A DNA stretch of 64,000 bases from Anas platyrhynchos (lineage: Eukaryota > Chordata > Aves > Anseriformes > Anatidae): NCBI RefSeq assembly GCF_047663525.1, contig NC_092591.1:31157001-31221000 (forward strand), read 5' to 3'. Shown piece after piece: positions 19,519 to 46,928 of this stretch (positions are counted from its first letter, which is position 1; every line of letters starts with the position of its first letter). The notes under the pieces are model-generated. The model saw nothing but the letters and a program-made list of their open reading frames with translations, searched no databases and was not told where the DNA came from. The translations under genes were made by a program, and so were the position numbers.

Positions 19519-19785
19519 GGCACAAGAATGGACTGCGCTGCCTTTCCTTGTTTTACTTCTAGTTCAGCGGTCTCTACCCTCAAGCCTGGTCCCTGTGTCG
19601 GGTCCAAAACAGTGAGCTGGGCAGGCTCCTGAGCAATCCCTGCCGAAACAGCACCTGCAGTGTGGGAACCAGGCAGCAGCAGCACTGGTGAAGTGCTCAG
19701 AGCTCCTGTCTTTCCAGTGGGGCTTATCCTGGAATCTTTCTGAGTTATTTTTTAAGTGTTAATAAAGTGTTTTCGATTAAATCTT
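19519..19785 (+). other. KNSTRN: KNSTRN 3' UTR
   Basis: Short 3' UTR ending after AATAAA at 19761-19766; cleavage is expected near 19780-19790. The IVD start codon is only about 200 bp further on. Confidence 0.75.
19761..19766 (+). terminator. AATAAA polyadenylation signal, KNSTRN
   Basis: Canonical hexamer 243 bp after the KNSTRN stop, followed within 10 nt by a GTGTTTTCG GT/T-rich element. Confidence 0.8.
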
Positions 19786-19977
19786 TCAGAAGGACGTACG
19801 GGTGCACAGTCCCCGAGTTCCTTCTTGTTAATGCCGAGGCAATGCTGCATCGTTACTCCCCGTGACCTCTGCCACCACTCGCCCCCAGCCGAGCGGCGGG
19901 GCCGGCTGCTGGGCGGGCCGGGCCTCTCCCCGGGGCCGGGCCACGCTTGCGCACCGGTGCCGGCGGGGGGGGCAGCG
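19786..19977 (+). promoter_or_regulatory. IVD: IVD CpG-island promoter / 5' UTR
   Basis: GC- and CpG-rich sequence with several GGGCCGGGC and GGCGGGCCGG Sp1-like boxes and no obvious TATA box, lying directly between the KNSTRN poly(A) site and the IVD ATG. The CpG island continues past exon 1 to about 20470, with a CCAAT box (ATTGG at 20371) and an E-box CACGTG (20431-20436) in intron 1. Confidence 0.7.
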
Positions 19978-36084
<16,107 letters not shown>

Positions 36085-37090
36085 AGTCTGCCAGGGAAAA
36101 AGGCAGCACCCTGATCACTGTGAGGCCTTTGACAGTAGATACAGCAACGCACAACTCTTTTCTTCCTGTGATTCTGGGATCGTCACTTGTGAACTCTTTC
36201 CCACCTGCTTTGTGAACAGATGCTGCCGGACTGGGCTTGGGCGGAATGAATCAGTCTGTAGCAGGGAAGGAAAAAAATATATTTTTCTTCTCGTGATCAG
36301 CCTGATTCTCAGTGTTGCAGCGCTGAGGTTCATCAAGGAGATGTGCTGCCATCAAAGCAGGCTGTTGAGCAGTACACCTGGAACAAGAGGTGGCCACTGC
36401 TGAGCACAAACTCAATCCAAAAAAGGGACGAGGGAACAATTTAGTTCTCTTTTTAAAATCGAGTGCCATTAAATAGCTAGCATTTAGCATGCTACCACTG
36501 GAAAGGGAAATTTCCTGTTGTGACCTTGCAGTGGGATTGATAACTTCTGTTCTGGGGAACTCAGCCACCTCCGTGATGTGGTTGGCGTTATCGTGAATGC
36601 TTGAGCATCATAGCTGCACAACCAGTGTGTTAGGTGATGATTCTTAAAATCATGTTAAAATACCACATCTGTTTCTTTGCATACTTCCTTTCCTATTCCT
36701 GCTGCTTCTCAAGATATTTCAATGCAGCCCAAAGTCTTTGCTTCTCTGATTGACTGCCTCCTGCTGAGTTATTCATTCAGATGTGTCACTATCCATCATT
36801 CCGGGAACAGTTAAAATGTCAGACCTGTATTGTGACATCCATGAATGAAGCAGGCAGGAGGAGGCTGACTTTTTAGGTTGGGGTTATTTGGTTTTGTTTG
36901 TTTTTTCTTTTTCCTTTTTTTTTTTTCTCTGAAGATTGTTTTTTCGGCAAAAGCGTGCGTTCACACTCCGCTGTTGGTTGGCTAAAGAAGTCAGTGAGCA
37001 CAGCAGTATTTGTGGGTGTCTTCAGAGCACATTATATACAGTGAGTTGAAGTTTATCTAGCCTTAATAAAGAAAACGGCACAATATGCTG
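36085..37090 (+). other. IVD: IVD 3' UTR (probable extent)
   Basis: Non-coding after TAA at 36082-36084. A variant signal ATTAAA is at 36468-36473 and a canonical AATAAA at 37065-37070, so short and long 3' UTR forms are possible. A T run lies near 36916-36926. Confidence 0.5.
37065..37070 (+). terminator. AATAAA polyadenylation signal, probable IVD
   Basis: First canonical hexamer after the IVD stop, 980 bp downstream. Confidence 0.45.
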
Positions 37091-38850
37091 CCAGCCTTAA
37101 AGAGTGAATCACATGGAAAAATTGGATGGTGTAAATATGACAGAAGAATGAATGAAACAGTTGCCATATAGGCAAACTCCCAGGAGCTTAACAGAAAGAA
37201 CTTAAAGCTTTTTGTAATATTTGGTTGTAATTGACATCTATCTGTACTAGGTGACAGTAGCCTAATGCTGAATTTTAAAATACTACAGATTGAAGAAAAG
37301 CTCACCTTCCTGAATTGCCAGGTAGGTCACCCAAGTATTTATTAAAAAAAAAAAAAAAAAAAAAAAAAGCAGAGCTTCAGTTCTTCTGGAGTTAGAAACA
37401 GCTTCTTAATGGGGGCAGTACTTTCTTCCTAAACTTCATTTTTATTCAGCTACAGTGGGATCATTCTGGAAGTGTCCCAGGGTTTAATTTTCAATCTTCA
37501 TTTCTGGGTAGAGCTAGTGGAGAGGGGACAGAGGTGACATTGCCTATCAAGAATATCTCACTGAGCTGCACCTAGAAATGTTTTGGAAATAAGCTTTGTC
37601 TAGAGGAGACATTTTATATTTTTACTACCAAGTGATTACAGATGTCGTCACCTGTACCTGCAAGTGACAAAACTGCAGATGCTGCACCCCAGCCTGGTGT
37701 CCCTGTGAGAGCCTTGGGGCAGAAGTTTTCAGATCTGCCCGAGTGAGTTGGTAGCAGATCCTGCTGTGACAAGTAGTGGCAGTTGTGCAGCCCTTGTACC
37801 TCTGAGCACTGTGGTCTGCTTGCATTTTTTCCAGCAAGCTGTGGCCAGAGCAAGTATGCAGAAACCGGTGCTGCAGGGTATGGTGCAGAGCTGTCTGCTC
37901 TCCAGGGTAAGTGCAGCTCCACGTCTCAGTAAATAAGCAAACCTCATCTGAGAGGTGGTGGGAGCGTTTGCCAGGGAGGTGAGGAGTGTGAGCACGGTGT
38001 CTCTAACGCGCATTGGAAACTCGTGTCTTGCCTGCGTGTTCTGCAGCTCTTTAATATGGGAATGAATCACTGCAATTTTCCGTGAAAACTCTCAAAAGAA
38101 CATTGGAGCTGAATCATTGTGTTATGATCTGTCTCCAGCCAGAGGAGCTTTTCTGAAATGAATGTCAGAGCAACATCGGGATGTGGCTAGATTCAGATTG
38201 TTTAAAAATATATATTCTAGGCTGGAAGGGATCCGCAGCTTTTTAAACCTGTCCTCTAACACCAGAGAGCTCTATTTTTTTTAATACAAATAATAAATAA
38301 CGCTTTCCCTTTCTAGGCTGATCAGCACCTTTGAGTTAAAGGTGTAATGAATCAAAGTCTAACGCATCATGGGACAGGGTGGAGAGTGGGATTAATAAAT
38401 CTCGAGCAGGGTTATGTTAATCAAACCTCATCTGCTTCCACCGCAGCATGGCATGGGCTGCCTTTCCTTGCATGGAGCAGTTTTCACTGTGGTGTAAAAA
38501 CAAAGCTCCCAGCACACCAGGGAGTGCTCCAGTGTTAAGGGGTTTTTAATCTTTATGCAATATAATGAAATAAGCTTTTGCTGGACAGCCTGTGTCCCTG
38601 TGGTGTTTCCCAGCAGAGGGCAGGTACAGACCTCGTCTGGTACCTGCCACAGAGTCTCTGGGCTGGCAGCAGCTGAGGGACCAGCAGTGCCTTCCCTTGC
38701 CCACCCTTACTCTTACCTACTACAGCTCTTTTTTCCTAACTGTTTAAAAATAAATATGTATGTGTATAGAGAGAGATAGTGATGCACTGAGGCTGTGCCT
38801 CGGGCCCCCTCTGGAGAGCAGCAGGCAGGGCTAACAGGGAAAATGTGCAA
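37091..38850. other. Intergenic, IVD downstream flank
   Basis: No gene seen. Contains an A25 run (37344-37368) and a further AATAAA-containing stretch near 38750 that could end a longer IVD transcript. Confidence 0.5.
37344..37368 (+). repeat. Poly(A)25 run
   Basis: Uninterrupted A25 preceded by TATTTATT. No CR1 or SINE body is visible next to it. Confidence 0.9.
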
Positions 38851-38855
38851 GAGTG

Positions 38856-38938
38856 CTGTGCCTCTAACATGATCCTAAGGGATCCTGTGCCTTTAACATG
38901 ATCCTGAGGGATCCGGAGGGATCATATTAGAGGCACAG
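38856..38938. repeat. 29-bp direct duplication closed by an inverted copy (hairpin)
   Basis: CTGTGCCTCTAACATGATCC at 38856 is repeated with one T/C change in direct orientation at 38885, and occurs inverted at 38918-38938 (GATCATATTAGAGGCACAG). Arms 38856-38876 and 38918-38938 pair at about 19 of 21 positions, and a GGATCCGGAGGGATC core lies inside. Confidence 0.85.
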
Positions 38939-41900
38939 TCTGAATTTGCAGTGGAGGCTTTCCTAGCCTGAGAAGCGTGTGGCTGATGGCAGAGCAGGGT
39001 TAATGTGCTGCACCCTTCCTGGTTCTGAAGTTGGTTGCCCTGTTTGCAGCTGGCTGCTCAGCAATGGGGAGAGAGAAAACATGGAGAGCGTAGGAAATTA
39101 TTCACAAGGTAAAAAAAAACAGAGTTTATTTTAGCAGCATGTTTAAAATGGGGGGATTTTGAAAGAGACAAATTTGTAGGGAAGCTTTTCCTAGTTTGTT
39201 AAGTATTCAGAAATGCTTCCTGTCCTGGGAAAGGCAGGGGTGAGAACACGCACTCAGCAGCACCTGCCCACGGAATGAGTTTTGAGGTACTCCCATCATT
39301 GTTTTGAATGTGTGAAGCATCCATCCTGTAGCAGCTGGGTAGGTTTCACAGGTTAAGAGTTTATCGATTTCTTGAAAGAAGAAAAACCACACTCCGTTCG
39401 CTTGCTGAAGCTGCTCGCTCCTGGGGAATCCAGCTCAGGTGATTTATTTTTTTTTGCTGTGTGTGTTCAGGGCTGCTCTGCAACTCATTCCCTGAGGTTG
39501 CAAACCTGATGAAAGAGCAGTCCTAGCATAATGACCTGAAGGTAGCAAAGCTCTGGCTCGGTTTGATCTTTTAGTGGTGAATTTTGCAGCTCACGTCATT
39601 CTGCTGAGCAACAGTCACGCTCGCCTTCAGCTCATGTGGACCTGAGGATGTTTTAATCTCAGGATCTCAGCTGCAGCTGCTGCAGTGGGTGGGTGCGTGA
39701 GACCGAGGCGTTCAAAACAAAATGGGTTGGCAAATTGTTCTGTGCAAGGGACGCGCAGGAAGTCTGGGGTGAGTCCTCCTGCCCAGTTTTCCTGCTGCAT
39801 GCTGCTGCTCCACTCCCTTCTAGCTCTTCAGCTGTACAGCCGAGTTTCGATAAACACCGAATTTGCAAGGGGAAACTTGTTGTGTGTCCTTGATCGATGC
39901 CCCTTTGCTCTGCGAGCCCTCACTGCAGCTGCGAGCTTGTTGAGTAAAAGCTGGGCTGGGGCTGAGCTAGGGCCTGGCCAGAAATGGATCTGCTGAACAA
40001 AAGGTGGAAGAGCATGAATGACTCCTATTACCTCTGGGTGGAAGATGTTGAGGAGAAGACAGGCTGTGACCCCACCTCTGTCCTGCCACTTGCCTCCTGG
40101 GCAGGTGGGGCCATGGCTCCTGCACACTACATCCAAACCTGGCACCTGTTGGAGGGGATGCCCACAGGTGTTTCCTTTATAAACACCATCAGGACGGTGG
40201 TTTTAGAACAAAAAACTGCTGTGGAAGGGTCTGGTTCTTACGAAACCAGCCCTGCCTTATACCTCAGAGCCCAGGCATGGTGTGAGGGTAAAGCAGGGCC
40301 AGCAGGATGCAGGCCCCTGCGTTTGGCCATGGCCATCCCTGCTTCTCAGGGGGTCTGTGTCTGTTGCTTCCCCCTCCAACCCCTTCCAGAGCCGTGCTGG
40401 GGCTGCCAGCTGGGTTTTCCAGGCCATTGCCTTGCTGTAGGACCACCCGCCAGCTCCCATCCCACCACAGGCCCCAGGGGGAAGCAGGAGGCCTCGCAGC
40501 TGCTTTTGCGGCGGGGGCAGCATGCGTGCGCCCCTGTTTGTGCATGTGTGTGGCAGAGGATGCGGTTTCCTGCCCATCAGGCTGATCCACGAGGGGAAGG
40601 GAGGCTTTGTGGTGCGAGGTGACACATAATGAAAGTGGCAAAGAGTCTCACTTCCACCGGGCGGAGGAGCCGAGTTGAGGCAAAGCAGCCCTGTGGTGCT
40701 GCACCTCGCTCCTTCCCCATGCACCAGCACGTCAATTGTGCGGCCCTGCTTGAAGCAGTGTTAAAAATCTCTGCTCATCTGGGCTTTCACTTTGCTTCTG
40801 GCCCTCCCCGCTGTGGTTTACGGTTGGTGCTGGAGCAGAGCCCTGCTGCTGTGTCACCTCCGTCCTGCACACGTGCGGCGGAGCTGCCTGCTTGCTGGGG
40901 GCGCCCATGCGGCCACGCGCTTTTGCTGCCCCAGATGCAGGCAGGGAGATGGCAAAATCCCCCGCTGGAAATAGGGAAAGGGCTCAAGCCAGGGGCTTTG
41001 GAAAGCAGCTGCTGCGGGGGGAGCAGACCCCGGTGGTGGCTGCAGCCCCGCACAGCTGTGCCGAGCCACGCTGCCCCTCGCAGCGACGCGCCCGCTCTTC
41101 CCGAGCAGCGGCTGGGCAGGGAGATTAGAAAGAGATTTCTTCTCCTTATAAAAGAATTTGCAACTGTGAAGGGGAGACAAAAACATTCTTGAGCCAAGGG
41201 GACAATATTGTGCGAGGGGGGCCCTGGGGGGGCAGAGCGGGGATTACTGCAGCAGAGCCCAGGGTTGCACCGCTTGCACCTGCTGTTTGCTGAAAGGCTG
41301 ATGCTGAGCAGCAAGCAGCTGATGCTGAGGCCCAGTTGTCAGCCTGAATGGAGGGGGGGGGGAAATAAAACGCCTCCGATCAGTGCTCTCGCCAAAGGAA
41401 ATGGCAGGCATCCCATCCGCGTGGCTGGAGGAGGAGTGTCTGTCTGTCCTTCCAGCCCAAGCTGGTGTGTGGGGATCGGAGCCAGCTCCCCTTGGGCATG
41501 AGGAGGCCAAGGGTACCGTGTACCCCCCAAAACAAGGATTTGAGGCAGGGCTGGTCACATACGGTGTGTGTGGGGCTGGTGACCGTAGGACAGACGTACC
41601 CTGCAGGACCAGGGAGCGGCACTTGCATTGCTTGGCATCAGCACCCAGGGGTGCCTTGGTGTGAGGTTCCCAGTGCCCTGCAGAGCTCGCTGCAGCTGCC
41701 TCCGGGCACAGCGGTGGGAGCAGGGTGCCTTTCCTTCCCACAGCTGTTCCTGGGCATAGCTCACATGCCCCAGGCTTTTCCAAGGTGAAGGGGATTGTAC
41801 TGGCACGATGCTTTCCCCATAGAGCCAGCCGTGCCCTCTGACAGCTGTGCTGGGTGCTAAGCATGCAGCCTGTGGTCACCCTGTGCCTCGCTGCAGAGCA

Positions 41901-44900
41901 AGGAGCTTCCCCAGAGCCAGGACAAACCTGTCATTGGTCTGATGATATTTCAACTCACTGGAGACCCCCAAGAAGCAAAAAGGCAGCTGGCTATCAGTCT
42001 GACCCTGAAAAACAAAAGGAAAGGTTATTTTTCCAGCCTGGTGCAATTCAGCACCCAGGTGCTTGCACTGGGGCAGCTGCAGGGACCCACTCAAAATCCA
42101 TCCGCAGCAAACCTTGCTTGGGTACAGCCAAAGCTCGCAGCTTCTCCACTGGCCCCGAGCATCACCTGGGGGAGGTTTAAAAACAACAACAAAAAAAACA
42201 CAGCTGGGTCAAACCTGATGGGGCAGACACGGCTGTGCCCTTCCTTGGCATGCAGAGCTCAGCTGTTCTTGGCGTGAGCTGTCTGTCCAGCCGGCCCGGT
42301 TGTGTTTCCAAATACAAATACAAATACAGCCCCCGATGTTCTGCCCTCTGGTCAAACAGCCTCCAAGAGGCTTGGAGAGAAGGCTGCTGGCAGTAACCAG
42401 CAGGAGGGGGGGAAATGGGTGCTCACTCCTTCCTCTTCCTCCTGATCCTGCTGCCGGCCCCAGGGAGGGAAGGGCAAGCTCCGGTGCAAAGCAACAGCGC
42501 CTTGCGGAGGAGCTGGGAGTGCAGTTACTGAGGAAGCGTGGCAGTGGTGCTTGCCCTGCTTGATTTTGCAGCTCCTTCCCCTCCTGCTGCTGTTCAGCAC
42601 CCTGTTACTGGCAGAATTTTACCACCACCCCGGGAAGCATTCCTAATCCCTGTCCTCAGGTGCATCCACTGTTGGGAACAGGGCGTGAGCACAGATATAC
42701 ATTCACCCTGGCCTCATGCAGCCGCTTTTATTCCCTTAAAATACCAATCATCCCAATGCAAGGGACTTTTTTTTTTTTCTCCCGAGGAGGCTGCTGCCGT
42801 CGCAGCAGGCAGCCACACGCGTCCTTCTTTCTGCTGACTCAGCACAATTTGGAAGAAACCAGCTCTCGCCGGTAGCAGCGATGTCTCCCTGCAGCTTTCC
42901 ACCCAGCTGCTTTTGTTATTAGAAAAGGCCTTTCATCTCCGTGACACCTATGATCTTCATTGCAGCATTGCCCAGCAGCCACAAACAGGATCAAGGCATT
43001 GTCACTGGGTGCCCTTCGTACGTGCTCCAAAACCACAGTGCCCGTGAATGCTCTGGAGCTGCCGCCAGCAGCGCCTCTGGTCACCAAACTCCTCCTTTAG
43101 GATGGAGATGAACATCCTCAGAGGACAGCATGGGTGTTTGAGCACCCAGAGAAGTGATCCCCATTGATCTGGGGTGCAGAAATCCCTCACCTCCTGCACT
43201 TTGCTTTATTTGTGTGAGTGACGGGGGGAGGGAGGCTTTGGCACAGCACAAATCTGTTCCTCATGCCATCTTTTTGCCCTCATGAGGCCACAATTTGCTT
43301 GGATATGGGTGGCATCAAGCTGCTGCTGGCCCCAAAATGCCATTTCTTAGAGGGGCACAGGGACAACGCTGGTTATTGGCATGTCACAGTAGTGTCCATC
43401 GGGTAGCAAGGGTGGCATGGAGCAGCAAGCTCATGGAATACAAAGGGATAAATAACTCCAGGGCAGGCACAGCTTTGCTGAGTGAACGCCTTTGTCCCTG
43501 CCAGGTGAGCATCTTACCCATCACAAGGTAAATGGCTGAAAGGTTAAGTACCTTGCCTGGGGTTGTCACAAAAGTTTATAGCACTCACGGTTGTTTTTTA
43601 ATATTTCCACACTCCAAAAAAAAAAAAAAAAAAAAGCAGCTTGGTGCAGTTGGACCTGGATTTGGTGCTCAGTCAGCTCTTCTTCTCGTGCCTTTCTCCA
43701 TGAAATTAAAAAGCTCTTTAACACCCATCATTTTCTCCTCTGCAGGTGTTTATGCATCAGTGCTCTGGCAGATATCCTGGCTGGGTTGATCTCTGTAAGC
43801 ATCTCACGGTGAAGCTCTTCCTCCAGCACCAAATAAATCATCTCTGGGCTTTTTCTCAGCAGCTCTCCCCTTCCCTAACGTCCATCCCTAACCTCAGGCT
43901 CCCCGACAACAAGGGCAGGCCTGGACCAAAACAGGCAGAGCAAAACTGCCATGGTTTATCTGCTGCAGGGCTGCTGCCCCTCTGCTTTCCTTCCCAGTTT
44001 CTTGGTCTGTGGTGCCTGCCACGGGAAAGAGGAGAATTTCTCCCTTCCTTAATACAAGGTCTGAGTGGCAGTGTGTGGCTGCAGCCTGCAGTTTCCTCTC
44101 CCCACCTGATGCTTGAGATGGGATAAAGAGACATGAAACTGCGGAGCTGCCCCAAAAGGCTGAGCAGGAATTGCACGCAGTCATTAGACCAGTAGCTTTA
44201 ATTGCTGCATCTCTTATTCTGACTGTGCCCAAAGAGAAAATCCCAGGTGATTACAATGGACAATGTCATTTAAATCAATTATCTCTCCATTCAGACCCAT
44301 CCTTCCTTCACTGCTCCTTCCATGCACCCCATAATTTATTCATCCTGGGCTGCACTTAAGCATCTGCTCTGGTGCCACTTGAGGTTGGCAGAGCATTAGC
44401 TTTAAAATTTTATGAAATGTAGTGCAGGTGGCAAAATCAGAAATTAAGGATTGTAATCACAGCAAGGAAAGGCTGCTGAGCAGATCTTGGCCATGGTCAA
44501 AGGGCCGTGCTCTTTTGGGGTTCCCTTTAGCTAAAGACAAGGGGCACAAGGGAAGATCCTGGGGATTTAATGACTTTCAGGTATGCAAATCGTTTATTCT
44601 CCCTCTTTCTCCATTTCTGAACAGAGTTGGATGACGGGCTGGGGGGACCTTTCTGTCCTCACTGCATGGAGTTGGATGCTTAAAGAAGCCAGAGGAGCAT
44701 CTTGTGCTCACTTGTCTTGGGGTATAGCTGCTTTGTTCTTAAATACCTTTTGCAAGGGGATTGTTTTTGGTGGGGAATGTTACTGCTGGCCCATGCTGAG
44801 ATGCTTTTTGTGGCTTTTGTATGAAAATGGGAATAAAGCTTTATATTTAAGTCCCCGTTCCTGGCTGTATTAATGGGAGGAAGGAGACCTGGAGGTATCT

Positions 44901-46892
44901 CATCGTTGTGTCTCTAGCCCCAGGAGCAGAGATGGGGCTACTGGAGCCCATGTAGGGTGAAAGAGTGGTGCTGGGACTGCCCCATCTTCTCCAGCACATC
45001 ACCCATCCCTCCCATGAGCACTTCCACCCCATCAAAAACTAAACTAAATGAAAAATGGAAGGCTACATGCACTTTTTCTCATCCTCAGCTGTATGGCATC
45101 CTCCCTGCTCACGTGGCTTTAATTCTAGGCAGCAAGCAAAACCCACTCTCCCTCACCTCTAATGCACCATAACCACATCAGAGGTCGTGCTGGGAGAGAC
45201 GATGTCCTTTTGAAGCCGAGTCCTCAGGTGGGAAATCTTTCCAGGAGGAAAGAGCATGGTGGCTGCCAAGGGGACCACTGCAAGGCAGGTGTCCTGGGTG
45301 TCCCCTTCAGGATGCAGGGGATCAAGGAACTCCTGGCTTAAACAAGGCTACACACATCAAGTCCATCACCCAGGCTGTTAAAAACCATACTAAACAAGCA
45401 GAAAAAATGTGTCTGAACTCTGCAGAACTTTTCTTTCTTTTCTTGTTTGTTTGTTTTTTATTTTTTTCCCCAGGTGACTGCAAATTGTGAGGGTTGTTTT
45501 CATTTTTATTTTTTATTTTATATTATTTTATTTTTACTGGGATGTTTGTGGGATGCTGCTGGTAAAAATCTGGGGAGATGCTGCACACTGAAAAGGTAAG
45601 TTGTAAATCTGGGAGGATCTGTCTCGGCCAAAAGGGTAAGGAGGCCTGACATGGTACACAGATATTGATTTTCTCTAAAATAATAGAAAGTAGGAGCTCA
45701 ATCTGTGACCCCCCCATCCCCAATTCCTGCTTCAACCACAGAGCTACAACCCTCTTTAAAATGTGGCTGTGATACATGAAGTTTGCGTGTGTTTATACCT
45801 AATGAACGGAGCTTTGAAAAGAAAATATTTGCTTTAGAAATTCCTCTCAAAGCTATTAAAGCCATGATCCAGCGGGGTTGGAGGACGGTGGAGCAGGAGG
45901 GAGGGCAGGGGGCTCACCAAGGAGGGGAGCAGCAGATTAAAGGGGATTTTGCTGTTTTTATGCAATGCCCCTGAGTCTGCTGACATAGATGCTGAAGAGC
46001 TTAAGGATCCGGTGATTTCTGACCCAGCGATGGTGGAGAGGAGAAAGGCAGATCGACTCCTACAGCTCTTCCTAAATGTAAAAAGACCAGGGGGATGATA
46101 AAGCACTCAGCCTTTCTTTCATCCCCGGAAAGCTTCTACAGTACGGGGTTTTATTAAAAACCTATTCAAGCAACCAGCCAGCATGGGTTTCTCAGGGTTT
46201 TATAGTCCTGCATCAGCAGGCATTAAAACCATCCCCGTATCAGACGCCAGTGAGCGACCGCCTTCAGAGTACCCACGATAAGAAGTTGCTGCAAAATGGC
46301 AAGGGCCGGCCTGGGAGGCCTCCAGCAGTGCTATTAATACACAACTCTCCGAAGCCCCTCGTTATACGCTGCCCATTTTGGCAGCCTCCATCTCCTAAAC
46401 CAGGGGACGGTGTTTTAAGGGAAGGACCGCTCAGTTTCCAAGACCCAGCCCCCGCAGAAGGGATTTGCCCGGGCACCAGCAAAACTTCTTGCTGGGGATG
46501 AAGGTCAGGGGCTGTCCAAGAGCTTTATTTGATGGAGAACAACAAGGAAAGGCTTGATGCGGAGATGATGGTGTGCTCTGAGCCAAATTTTGGGTGAAAT
46601 CGTGGGCCATATGCTTCCATGAGGCCCCCCCATCTACAGGTCCAGGACTCTGCAGAAAAGATGCATCTGAGGAAGCAAAATGTCCCCGCCGTTAGTGACA
46701 GGGCAGCAGTTGGGATGGATTTATTTATTTTTAATCTTTTCAGTGAATGGCAGGGGAAAAAAAGGCTTCTTTTCTTTTATTTCTGCCCCCCGCCTGCATG
46801 CAGCAGCAGGCGGCCGGGGCCGAGAGCATGCCCGTGCTGCTCTGCCAAGTCTGGCATTGCCAAGGCTCTGTTTTACTGGGGTTTTCCAGAGG

Positions 46893-46924
<32 letters not shown>
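46893..46924 (+). repeat. Poly(A)32 run
   Basis: Uninterrupted A32 ending GAGCAGGG. It creates poly-Lys and poly-Phe open frames on the two strands; these are not genes. Confidence 0.9.

Positions 46925-46928
<4 letters not shown>

Noticed and set aside
39984-40622. 212-codon open frame in intergenic DNA
   Set aside because: No recognisable domain, low-complexity Cys/Pro/Ala content in the second half, GC-rich context, overlapping open frames on the other strand and no splice or promoter support.
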